46,582 nt of DNA. Source: Nemertoderma westbladi (Eukaryota; Xenacoelomorpha; Nemertodermatida; Nemertodermatidae). Below the pieces are notes generated by a model. It did not search any database. It was not told the DNA's origin and saw only the letters and a program-made list of their open reading frames with translations. Positions 22,460 to 33,300 of the stretch are shown here, piece by piece; within the stretch, counting starts at the first letter, position 1, and every line of letters starts with the position of its first letter. The translations under genes and the position numbers were made by a program. The stretch lies in contig JAUCBJ010005713.1 of NCBI GenBank assembly GCA_032718475.1, positions 1 to 46,582 of the forward strand, given 5' to 3'.

Positions 22460-25400
22460 CTGCAACCTTCAGAAGATCTCCACCCAGCATCCCTCCCACG
22501 TAAACTCTCCACCGAGAATCCCTCATAAGATCTCCACCCAGCATTCCTCGTAAGATCTCCACCCAGCATCCCTCCCACGTAAAATCTCCACCGAGAATCC
22601 CTCATAAGATCTCCACCCAGCATTCCTCGTAAGATCTCCTCCCAGCATCCCTCCCATGTAAGATCTCCACCGAGTAATCCCTCATAAGATCTCCACCCAG
22701 TATCCTTCGTAAGATCTCCACCCAGTATCTATCCCTCGTAGGATCTCCAGCCAGTATCCCTCCCACGTAAGATCTCCACCAAGTATCCCTCCCTCGTAAG
22801 ATCTCCACCCAGTATCCTTTGCAAGATTTCCACCCAGTATCACTCCCACGTAAGATCTCCACCCAGTATCCCTCGTAAGATCTCCACTCAGTATCCCGTT
22901 CACGTAAGATCTCCACCCAGTATCCCTCCCACGTAAGATATCCACCCAGTATCCCTCCCTCGTAAGATCTCCACCCAGTATCCCTCGTAAGATCTCCACC
23001 CAGTATCCCTCCCACGTAAGATATCCACCCAGTATCACTTCCACGTAAGCATACTCCACCCAGTATCCCTCGCAGATCCCCACCCAGAATCCCTCCCACG
23101 TAAGATCTCCACCCAGTATCCCTCGTAAGATCTCCACCCAGTATCCCTCCCACGTAAGATCTCCACCCAGTATCCCTCCCACGTAAGATCTCCACCCAGT
23201 ATCCCTCGTAAGATCTCCACCCAGTATCCTCCTCGTAAGATCTCCACCCAGTATCCCCCCTCCCCACGTAAGATCTCCACCCAGTATCCCTCCCTCGTAA
23301 GATCTCCACCCAGTATCCCTCCCACGTAAGATCTCCACCCAGTATCCCTCGTAAGATCTCCACCCAGTATCCCTCCCTCGTAAGATCTCCACCCAGTATC
23401 CCTCCTAAGATCTCCACTCAGTATCCCTCCCACGTAAGATATCCACCAAGTATCCCTCCCTCGTAAGATCTCCACCCAGTATCCTTCGCAAGATCTCCAC
23501 CCAGTATCACTCCCACGTAAGATCTCCACCCAGTATCCCTCGTAAGATCTCCACCCAGTATCCCTCCACGTAAGATCTCCACCCAGTATCCCTCCCACGT
23601 AAGATCTCCACCCAGTATCCCTCCCTCGTAAGATCTCCACTCAGTATCCCTCCCCGTAAGATCTCCACCCAGTATCCCTCCCACGTAAGATCTCCACCCA
23701 GTATCCCTCGTAAGATCTCCACCCAGTATCCCTCCCACGTAAGATCTCCACCCAGTATCCCTCCCACGTAAGATCTCCACCCAGTATCCCTCGTAAGATC
23801 TCCACCCAGTATCCCTCCCTCGTAAGATCTCCACCCAGTATCCCTCCCACGTAAGATCTCCACCCAGTATCCCTCCCACGTAAGATCTCCACCCAGTATC
23901 CCTCCCAAGTAAGATCTCCACCCATTATCCCTCGTAAGATATCCACTCAGTATCCCCCCTCTTAAGATTTCCACCCAGTATCCCTCCTAAGATCTCCACG
24001 CAGTATCCCTCCCACGTAAGATATCCACCCAGTATCACTCCCACGTAAGATCTCCACCCAGTATCCCTCGTAAGATCTCCAATCAGTATCCCGTTCACGT
24101 AAGATCTCCATCCAGTATACCCTCCCACGTAAGATCTCCACCCAGTCCTCCCACGTAAGATCTCCACCCAGTATTCCTCCCTCGTAAGATCTCCACCCAG
24201 TATCCCTCCCTCGTAAGATCTCCACTCAGTATCCCTCCCTCGTAATATCTCCACCCAGTATCCCTCCCACGTAAGATCTCCACCCAGTATCCCACGTAAG
24301 ATCTCCACCCAGTATCCCTCCCACGTAAGATCTCCACCCAGTATCCCTCCCTCGTAAGATCTCCACCCAGTATCCCTCCTTGTAAGATCTCCACCCAGTA
24401 TCCCTCCCACGTAAGATCTCCACTCAGTATCATTCCCACGTAAGATCTCCACCCAGTATCCCTCCCACGTAAGATCTACACCCAGTATCCCTCCCACGTA
24501 AGATCTCCACCCAGTATCCCTCCCTCGTAAGATCTCCACCCAGTATCCCTCCCTCGTAAGATCTCCACTCAGTATCTCGTCCACGTAAGATCTCCTCCCA
24601 GTACCCCCCCCCCCCCCCTCGTAAGATCTCCACCCAGTATCCCTCGTAAGATTTCCACCCAGTATCCCTCCCACGTAAGATCTCCACCCAGTATCCCTCG
24701 TAAGATCTCCACTCACTATCCCGTTCACGTAAGATCTCCACCCAGTATCCCTCGTAAGATCTCCACTGAGTATCCCGTTCACGTAAGATCTCCACCCAGT
24801 ATCCCTCGTAAGATCTCCACCCAGTATCCCTCGTAAGATCTCCACCCAGTATCCCTCCATCGTAAGATCTCCACCCAGTATCCCTCGTAAGATCTCCACC
24901 CAGTATCCCTCCCACGTAAGATTCCCACCCAGTATCCGTCAAAACGTAAGATCTCCACCCAGTATCCCTCGTAAGATCTCCACTCAGTATCCCGTTCACG
25001 TAAGATCTCCACCCAGTATCCCTCGTAAGATCTCCACTCAGTATCCCGTTCACGTTAGATCTCCACTACGTATCCCTCGTAAGATCTCCATCCAGTATCC
25101 CTCCATCGTAAGATCTCCACTCAGTATCCCGTTCACGTAAGATCTCCCCTCACTATCCCGTTCACGTAAGATCTCCACTCAGTATCCCGTTCACGTAAGA
25201 TCTCCACCCAGTATCCCTCGTAAGATCTCCACCCAGTATCCCTCCCACGTAAGATCTCCACCCAGTATCCCTCCCATGTAAGATCTCCACCCAGTATCCC
25301 TCCTACGTAAGATCTCCACTCAGTATCCCGTTCACGTAAGATCTCCCCTCACTATCCCGTTCACGTAAGATCTCCACTCAGTATCCCGTTCACGTAAGAT

Positions 25401-28400
25401 CTCCATCCAGTATCCCTCCATCGTAAGATCTCCACTCAGTATCCCGTTCACGTAAGATCTCCCCTCACTATCCCGTTCACGTAAGATCTCCACTCAGTTT
25501 CCCGTTCACGTAAGATCTCCACCCAGTATCCCTCGTAAGATCTCCACCCAGTATTCCTCCCACGTAAGATCTCCACCCAGTATCCCTCCCATGTAAGATC
25601 TCCACCCAGTATCCCTCCTACGTAAGATCTCCACCCAGTATCCCTCCCACGTAAGATCTCCACCCAGTATTCCTCCCACGTAAGATCTCCACCCAGTATC
25701 CCTCCCACGTAAGATCTCCACCCAGTATCCCTCTGACGTAAGATCCCCACCCAGTATCCCTCCATCGTAAGATCTCCACCCAGTATCCCTCCCACGTAAG
25801 ATCTCCACACAGTATCCCGTTCACGTAAGATATCCACCAAGTATCTCTCCCTCGTAAGATCTCCACCCAGTATCCCTCGTAAGATCTCCACCCAGTATCC
25901 CTCCCACGTAAGATCTTCACCCAGTATCCCTCGTAGGATCTTCACCCAGTATCACTCCCACGTAAGATCTCCACCCAGTATCCCTCCCAAGTAGATCTCC
26001 ACCCAGCATCCCTCGTAAGATCTCCACCCAGGATCCTTCCCTCGTAAAATCTCCACCCAGTATCCCCCCCCCCCCCACGTAAGATCTCCACCCAGTATCC
26101 CTCCCTCGTAAGATATCCACTCAGTATCCCCCCTCATAAGATTTCCACCCAGTATCCCTCCTAAGATCTCCACGCAGTATCACTCCCACGTAAGATATCC
26201 ACCCAGTATCCCTCGTACGATCTCCACTCAGTATCCCGTTCACGTAAGATCTCCACCCAGTATCCCGTTCACGTAAGATCTGCACCCAGTATCCCTCGTA
26301 AGATCTCCACTCAGTATCCCGCTCACGTAAGATCTCCACCCAGTATCCCTCGTAAGATCTCCACTCAGTATCCCGTTCACGTAAGATCTCCACTCAGTAT
26401 CCCGTTCAGGTAAGATCTCCACTCAGTATCCCTCCCACGTAAGATCTCCACCCAGTATCACCCCCACGTAAGATCTCCACTCAGTATCCCGTTCACGTAA
26501 GATCTCCACCCAGTATCCCCCCCCCCCCCCCACGTAAGATCTCCACCCAGTTTCCCTCCCTCGTAAGATCTCTACTCAGTATCCCTCCCACGTAAGATAT
26601 CCACCCAGTATCACTGCCACGTAAGATCTCCACCCAGTATCCCTCGTAAGATCTCCAATCAGTATCCCGTTCACGTAAGATCTCCATCCAGTATACCCTC
26701 CCACGTAAGATCTCCACCCAGTATCCCTCCCACGCAAGATCTCCACCCAGTCCTCCCACGTAAGATCTCAACCCAGTATTCCTCCCTCGTAAGATCTCCA
26801 ATCAGTATCCCGTTCACGTAAGATCTCCATCCAGTATACCCTCCCACGTAAGATCTCAACCCAGTATTCCTCCCTCGTAAGATCTCCACTCACTATCCCG
26901 TTCACGTAAGATCTCCACCCAGTATCCCTCGTAAGATCTCCACTGAGTATCCCGTTCACGTAAGATCTCCACCCAGTATCCCTCGTAAGATCTCCACCCA
27001 GTATCCCTCGTAAGATCTCCACCCAGTATCCCTCCATCGTAAGATCTCCACCCAGTATCCCTCCCACGTAAGATCTCCACCCAGTATCCCTCGTAAGATC
27101 TCCACCCAGTATCCCTCGTAAGATCTCCACCCAGTATCCCTCCCACGTAAGATCTCCCACCCAGTATCCGTCAAAACGTAAGATCTCCACCAAGTATCCC
27201 TCGTAAGATCTCCACTCAGTATCCCGTTCACGTAAGATCTCCACCCAGTATCCCTCGTAAGATCTCCACTCAGTATCCCGTTCACGTTAGATCTCCACTA
27301 AGTATCCCTCGTAAGATCTCCACCCAGTATCCCTCCATCGTAAGATCTCCACTCAGTATCCCGTTCACGTAAGATCTCCCCTCACTATCCCGTTCACGTA
27401 AGATCTCCACTCAGTATCCCGTTCACGTAAGATCTCCACCCAGTATCCCTCGTAAGATCTCCACCCAGTATCCCTCCCACGTAAGATCTCCACCCAGTAT
27501 CCCTCCCACGTAAGATCTCCACTCAGTATCCCGTTCACGTAAGATCTCCACCCAGTATTCCTCCCACGTAAGATCTCCACCCAGTATCCCTCCCACGTAA
27601 GATCTCCACCCAGTATCCCTCCTACGTAAGATCTCCACCCAGTATCCCTCCCACGTAAGATCTCCACCCAGTATTCCTCCCACGTAAGATCCCCACCCAG
27701 TATCCCTCCCACATAAGATCTCCACCCAGTATCCCTCTCACGTAAGATCTCCACCCAGTATCCCTCCATCGTAAGATCTCCACCCAGTATCCCTCCCACG
27801 TAAGATCTCCACACAGTATCCCGTTCACGTAAGATCTCCACCCAGTATTCCTCCCACGTAAGATCTCCACCCAGTATCCCTCTCACGTAAGATCCCCACC
27901 CAGTATCCCTCCATCGTAAGATCTCCACCCAGTATCCCTCCCACGTAAGATCTCCACTCAGTATCCCGTTCACGTAAGATCTCCACCCAGTATTCCTCCC
28001 ACATAAGATCTCCACCCAGTATCCCTCCCACGTAAGATTTCCACCCAGTATCCCCCCCCCAAGTAAGATCTCCACTCAGTATCTCGTTCACGTAAGATCT
28101 CCACCCAGTATCCCTCCCTCGTAAGATCTCCACCCAGTATCCCTCCATCGTAAGATCTCCACTCAGTATCCCGTTCACGTAAGATCTCCACCCAGTATCC
28201 CTCCCACGTAAGATCTCCACTCAGTATCCCGTTCAAGTAAGATCTCCACCCAGTATCCCTCCCACGTAAGATCTCCACCCAGTATCCCTCCCACGTAAGA
28301 TCTCCACCCAGTATCCCCCCCCCCCCCCACGAGAGATCTCCACTAAGTATCCCGTTCACGTAAGATCGCCACCCAGTATCCCTCCCTCGTAAGATCTCCA

Positions 28401-28628
28401 CCCAGTATCCCTCCATCGTAAGATCTCCACTCAGTATCCCGTTCACGTAAGATCTCCACCCAGTATCCCTCGTAAGATCTCCACCCAGTATCCCTCCCAC
28501 GTAAGATCTCCACCCAGTATCCCTCCCACGTAAGATTTCCACTCAGTATCCCGTTCACGTAAGATCTCCACCCAGTATTCCTCCCACGTAATATCTCCAC
28601 CCAGTATCCCTCCCAAGTAAGATCTGAT
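22460..28628. repeat. 6.2-kb minisatellite with ~29-bp units
   Basis: Roughly 215-220 units built on GTAAGATCTCCACCCAGTAT followed by a variable tail: CCCTC (25-bp unit), or CCCTCCCAC, CCCTCCCTC, CCCTCCATC or CCCGTTCAC (29-bp units). Units at the left edge are diverged (CAGCATCCC, CGAGAATCCC). Poly-C expansions replace the tail at about 24604, 26066, 26517 and 28315. Distinctive variants recur about 2.23 kb apart (CCGTCAAAACG at 24936 and 27168; CGTTAGATC at 25053 and 27285), so large blocks were duplicated. Open minus-strand frames up to about 324 codons are unit artefacts. Confidence 0.96.
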
Positions 28629-28693
28629 TTGGATATCCGACATTTGTTACCCAAGTTGATATTGTTTCAGTCTTTAGAGTTATGCTTAATATT

Positions 28694-28705
28694 TCGAATA
28701 ATATA
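28694..28705. repeat. Target-site duplication of LINE 1 (left copy)
   Basis: TCGAATAATATA, repeated exactly at 41020-41031, 12.3 kb away, on the two outer borders of the nested block. Confidence 0.8.
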
Positions 28706-28934
28706 TTATTAATTAATCTGGACACCCCCCAGTCGGGGTAAATGGTAAAAAACCTAAGTAATTACATATTATTAAATTGCACGGAATCTAAAATTTATAA
28801 ATTACTAAAATATTAATATATGGTCTAAAGTAATTAGTTATTGAGAGGATAAGGTGGGTATTGTTGGGCATTTGTCGCAGACTAGGGCATGGTATCGGTT
28901 CTTTGCAGGTTGCAGACAGAAACGACATATACAG

Positions 28935-29895
28935 TCAATACATGGATCGATTATTTTCACACAGCTTGAAATGAAACCCGTGTGATGTGGTTCTTGTTGC
29001 TAGGTGACGGTGTCGTTGGCCGCTGCGTTTCCAGCTAGATGATTGGAACGCAGGGCCCAGCTGGTATTGTTCTGCATTGAAATTTGCATTGCGATCGTTT
29101 CTGAAAGTGTTGTACTGTTCTAGAATTGCTGAGTTAAATATGCCTGGGAATTTAAGAACAATGTCATTAGTTAAGGTTTCTTCGTTGATTAATTTCAAAA
29201 CGAGCGTGGAGGATGAGGAGATGTGTAGGCCGAGTAACCGTTTTATAAATGTAGATTTTATTTTGTCGATTTCCTTTAGTTGGGGCAGTGTAAGCAGGGG
29301 ACCAAACTCGGATATTGCGTACGTTGTCATTGGGAAAATCTTCATTTGAAATATTTTCATTCCGGTTTGTACAGAAACTAGATGCAGGTTTCTAAGAGAG
29401 CCAATGGCGGAATATGCCTTTTCCTTTTTTGCTTTAATGTGCTTTGTGAACGTCAAAGTTGGTTGTAGGGTGAGTCCCAGATACTCGTAATGGTCACAGA
29501 TTGTTACAGCCTCCCCATTGTAAAAGAATTTGTCATACAGAGCAAGCCGGCCACCCTTCCTAAACTTAACAATCTTTGTTTTTATTAGGTTGACTTGTAT
29601 AGAGTTTTCACAGCACCATTTGTAAAGGTTGTTAAGACCGTCTTGAATATCCCTAGGGTTGGTAGAGTAAAAAGCAAGATCATCGGCATAAAATATACAT
29701 TTCAGAAACTGGATTGCGCGCCGCAGGGCAGATACGAGGACGGCAATGTACAGGATGAAATTCGTTGGAGAAAGGCAATCGCTTTGTAAGAAACCGAGTA
29801 TTTGTCGGATTGCATTTGATAGACGCAACCCATCATAGATTTGTATGAAATTTACTTTCAGTATTGATTTGATGATGTTGTATAGTTTCCCTTTG
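28935..29895 (-). pseudogene. LINE 1 reverse transcriptase, 3' portion
   Basis: About 320 codons covering the end of the palm (YADD near 29680), thumb and connection region, ending in a stop at 28935-28937 caused by a frameshift just before the C-terminal cysteine/histidine motif. It aligns by eye along its length with the RT of LINE 2 (for example EIDKIKSTFIKRLLGLH against the matching LINE 2 segment), so the two belong to related families. Confidence 0.85.
29882..29895. repeat. Target-site duplication of LINE 2 (left copy)
   Basis: ATAGTTTCCCTTTG, exactly repeated at 40846-40859. Confidence 0.9.
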
Positions 29896-30027
29896 TCAGA
29901 ATAGTCAGGAAATCAGTCATTAGGAGTTTACTCATTCATTAGCTTGTTTGATAGGCCCTACAGCCCTACTGTAAAAATTTATTTTTTACATTACTTAAAT
30001 TTAAATATTTATTAAATATATATAATC

Positions 30028-30936
30028 ATGGAGCCAGATGCGGATCGATTTTTACAACTACAAAGCAAAATTCTAGCCATTACAAAATCTATAAAAAGTA
30101 AGAGGAGTACCACTAACGAAGAAGAAAACACCATAACGGAGACCTTACACGAAATGTCCGCCCTATATACTTCAACGCTTGGATGGTTAGCCGACTCAAG
30201 GAGAGATGTTATCGAGGCGAAGAATGAGATTATAAAATCCAAAACGGCGCAACTGGAGTACTCCAAATCACACAGATCAAACACCATGCAAAATATGCCG
30301 CATTCCAACACAAACATTATCCCTGTAACAAACACAACCAGTACAAGACTCGTCGATCCTAATAACTCATTCGCAACAGCCACCACCACCGGTACAATGA
30401 ACATTCACCCCACAAGAGCGCCTCGCTTCCAACAAACATCCAGAGATTTCCATGCAGCGACATCGAATGTTAACAACGATGAATCCACATCAGGTTGGCA
30501 GCAAGTTAATTCCAGACGACTGCATGATCAGGCTCTCAGTCGCAGGGGTACAAGGTCAGGTGGGTCGCTTTGAGTGGCGAGTTCGGTCGACCGTCATTCC
30601 ACCAGGAAAGCGCATATACACATTGGATGTCTAGATCCCTCCGTTACCCCCACCGAGATAAAGGATTTCCTAACCGCCGAGAAAATAGAATTCCAGGAAG
30701 TTAACAAAGTAAACCCTCACCCAGACGCGAGTCACGCCAGTTTTCACATTGTGTGTACCCAGGACGACCGCGATTCTATCATGGACCCCTCACTCTGGGA
30801 CGTAGGAATAACGATAAAAAACTATAGACTGACAGATTCCGAACGCGCTCGCTACGGGGTGAGACCACGGCCACGATACACCCCAACCAATCCCAATCCA
30901 TCTGGGATGGATACTGGTTCTCCGTCGGGGGACTAA
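30028..30936 (+). pseudogene. LINE 2 ORF1 protein with one in-frame TGA
   Basis: This is a frame of about 302 codons, interrupted only by TGA at 30571-30573; the frame continues unchanged after it. The N-terminal part has a possible coiled-coil segment (about residues 15-80) followed by an S/T/N-rich linker. The C-terminal part (after HIHIGCLDPSVTPTEI) resembles the RRM-like fold seen in ORF1 proteins of animal LINEs, which bind element RNA as nucleic-acid chaperones. The start is the first ATG after the 5' UTR. Confidence 0.7.
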
Positions 30937-32193
30937 TAAGTGACTCGCACATACCGCCAGGCACCATATATAATTACCCTTTGATAACCGGTTCTAGAAC
31001 AGACTCATATTTAGCCGACTCAACCACATTGGTGCGAGGCTCAGACACAGCATCTACAGCGCACAGTAATCTGTCCGATCTTGCGGATGCAGCTGATGTT
31101 ACTACTGGGTCGGTTGGAAATGCCTCTATGACAGACTCCATGCCAGTTCCCGTTGCACCAGCCGGACCAGGCCATAATGATATAAGCGCAACTCTTTGGA
31201 ACGTGGAAGGCCTAAGATCTGTGTTGAACCTAACCCACAGGGACTCAGTATTCGATACTGACATCTTGTTGTTTACAGAAACTATGGTAACCGATTTCGT
31301 TGATATACCTGGGTACTGCACGTTTCATTCTCTTGCCAAGCGCCCCCAGCGCAAGGGACGACCGTCAGGTGGAGTATGTATCGCCATAAAGCCAAGGTTA
31401 AATCCAAAGCAATTGGCTTCTAGTGATTCTCATATAGTCGTTAGTTTTTATCATGGGATATCAGCTTGTGGATACTTTCCGCCTCATATGAATCTAGAAG
31501 ATTTCATAGAGAGCGTTCTATGCATGTTAGATGATGTAAAAACCACAAGCCATTCGTTCATTATCTTCGGAGGTGATTTTAACGCATGTGCTGATCTGAG
31601 CGACCAACCGAAAACTGATGCACTGGAATTGATGATGGAGGAAAATAATCTAGCTCTACAAAACGACCCTTCAATTCACACTTATATTTGCCACAATGGC
31701 GCCAGTACGATACATATTCTTTATTCTAACTCCCAAGACAATTGTGTCGAATATATCAGTTGTCCGCTCCGGAAACACATACCTGTGAAAGTTACATGGA
31801 ATTTCATAAAGACCGGGTTGAACGATGAAGAAGAATTGATCTTCACACCTCGAAAACGAACGGTAGATATCGATAAGGTCTCAAACGATGAACGAATCAC
31901 GGAAATTTATAATTTATTGGATGAGTCCGAAATTGACGAGGCTTATTCTATTCTAACTGATGTCATCCACGATGCTGCTCCTGTTAGTCACAAACAGACC
32001 CGTTTCTCTAAACAATGGTTTGACGAGGAATGCTTTAAAAAACGTCAGGAAGTACTAAACTCTCTTCACAGAGCGAGGTTCGACCATCGGCATCGTCCCA
32101 TTCTTGGTAAACTACGACGGGAATACAAAGAACTGTTAGAATTTAAGCTAAAAACTCACAATGAGGCCCAGGAGCAAAAACAAATTATTGAAG

Positions 32194-32255
32194 CCATATA
32201 AATGTATATTATATCATTATATCAACATATATATTATATCCCAACCATATAAATG
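32194..32255 (+). repeat. 51-bp direct-repeat-bounded insertion in LINE 2
   Basis: CCATATAAATG at 32194-32204 and 32245-32255 brackets 40 bp of AT-only-like sequence. It resembles a small filler or MITE scar; its length (51) does not itself change the frame. Confidence 0.45.
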
Positions 32256-33044
32256 GTCTAAAAAGAACAGTCAACAGGAGTCTTGCCCTGTTCGTCTAGA
32301 GACATTCGAAAACCACTTCAGCCAACTACTAGGATCAACCGACACGGAGGAGGTGTCGTTTGTACGAAACCTGTGGTCTGACACCAGCCATTTGGATCCC
32401 CCTCGTACTGAGAATTGCCTGCCTGATGATGATTATGAGCGAAGCTTCTCTGAGGAAGAGATTAGAAACGAGATCTTTTCAAAGAAGCCTGGTAAATCTG
32501 GAGGCCCCGACTGGCTTCCCTATGAGGTGCTAAAGGCTGCACTCCCCACCACGTTAACAATATGGACATTGCTGCTGAATATTTGTTGGAACACGGGCCG
32601 TCTAGTTAGCGCCTGGAAGAATAGCCTTATGAAAGTGTTGTACAAGGGGAAGGGCTGCCGTTCAGACGCCGATAATTACAGAGGTATCTCTTTACTATGT
32701 ACCATGTATAAAATTTTACCCCGTCTCGTGGAGAGGAGACTGCGAAATCTACTGTCTTTTCTGATTCCTTCCGAGCAATTCGGATTTATGCCCGGGAAAT
32801 CAACCAAAATCCCTTTAGCAAAATTTATTTCTAGAATAAGATCGAATTTATCAACCCCAAAGAAGCCACTTTATGCTCTTTTCGTCGATTTTCGAAAAGC
32901 TTTCGATTCTGTGCCCCGATCTATCCTATTGTCTAAATTAGAATCATCATTCGGTATCCGCGGAAAACTTCTTAGAATTATAAAAGCAATACTGGGTGCA
33001 AATTACGTTCGGGTTTACGATGGTCTAAGGAAAAGCCGGACGAT

Positions 33045-33049
33045 AGAAC
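33045..33049. repeat. Target-site duplication of copia element (left copy)
   Basis: AGAAC, repeated at 39702-39706 right after the other LTR. Confidence 0.85.
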
Positions 33050-33230
33050 TGTTGATCCTAGTTTATATATTGAAAATATAGCTGTATGCTTGTACCGGTA
33101 ACCAGTACCTGTATGTATTTAATAACACTAAATGCTATATGGTAAATATAATAATACAAGACACCCGGTCGCAACATGCAGACATGCCAGGTCGTATTAC
33201 AGTAGTTATCACAATATATATTACATAACA
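33050..33230 (-). repeat. 3' LTR of copia element
   Basis: 181 bp, TGTTGATCC...CATAACA on the + strand. The only difference seen from the other LTR is AAATGCT here versus AAACGCT. Confidence 0.93.
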
Positions 33231-33232
33231 GA

Positions 33233-33246
33233 TTCCCCCTATTTTC

Positions 33247-33289
<43 letters not shown>

Positions 33290-33300
33290 GACCAGAATTA
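33233..33300 (-). other. Polypurine tract with expanded poly-A
   Basis: On the minus strand AGAGAAGAAAATAGGGGGAA directly precedes the 3' LTR, as expected for the plus-strand primer. An adjoining run of more than 40 A (T on the + strand) is an unusual expansion. Confidence 0.65.

Larger units (their letters stand above)
30981..33049 (+). pseudogene. LINE 2 ORF2, 5' portion: APE endonuclease and start of reverse transcriptase
   Basis: The endonuclease (about 31180-31800) shows LWNVEGLRS, LLFTETMV and GGDFNACAD, matching the N, E and D-x-N sites of APE-type nucleases. The later catalytic positions are degraded: S-x-x-D is STIHI and the S-D-H box reads RKH, so cleavage activity should be lost. 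A frameshift lies near 32190, where CCATATAAATG occurs twice, 51 bp apart (32194 and 32245). RT then runs from about 32260 with KAFDS motif A (FVDFRKAFDSV) near 32900. At 33049 the frame is broken by the copia element and resumes at 39707. The start codon is uncertain. Confidence 0.82.

Noticed and set aside
4378-28628. CRISPR-like arrays
   Set aside because: Units are tandem with no unique spacers, in an intron-bearing animal genome.
22460-28628. GTAAGAT at each unit as arrays of splice donors
   Set aside because: Donor-like by chance; no exons around it.
22332-28654. Many minus-strand frames up to 324 codons rich in G, W, D, R, Y
   Set aside because: Translations of the ~29-bp minisatellite; frame varies with unit length changes.
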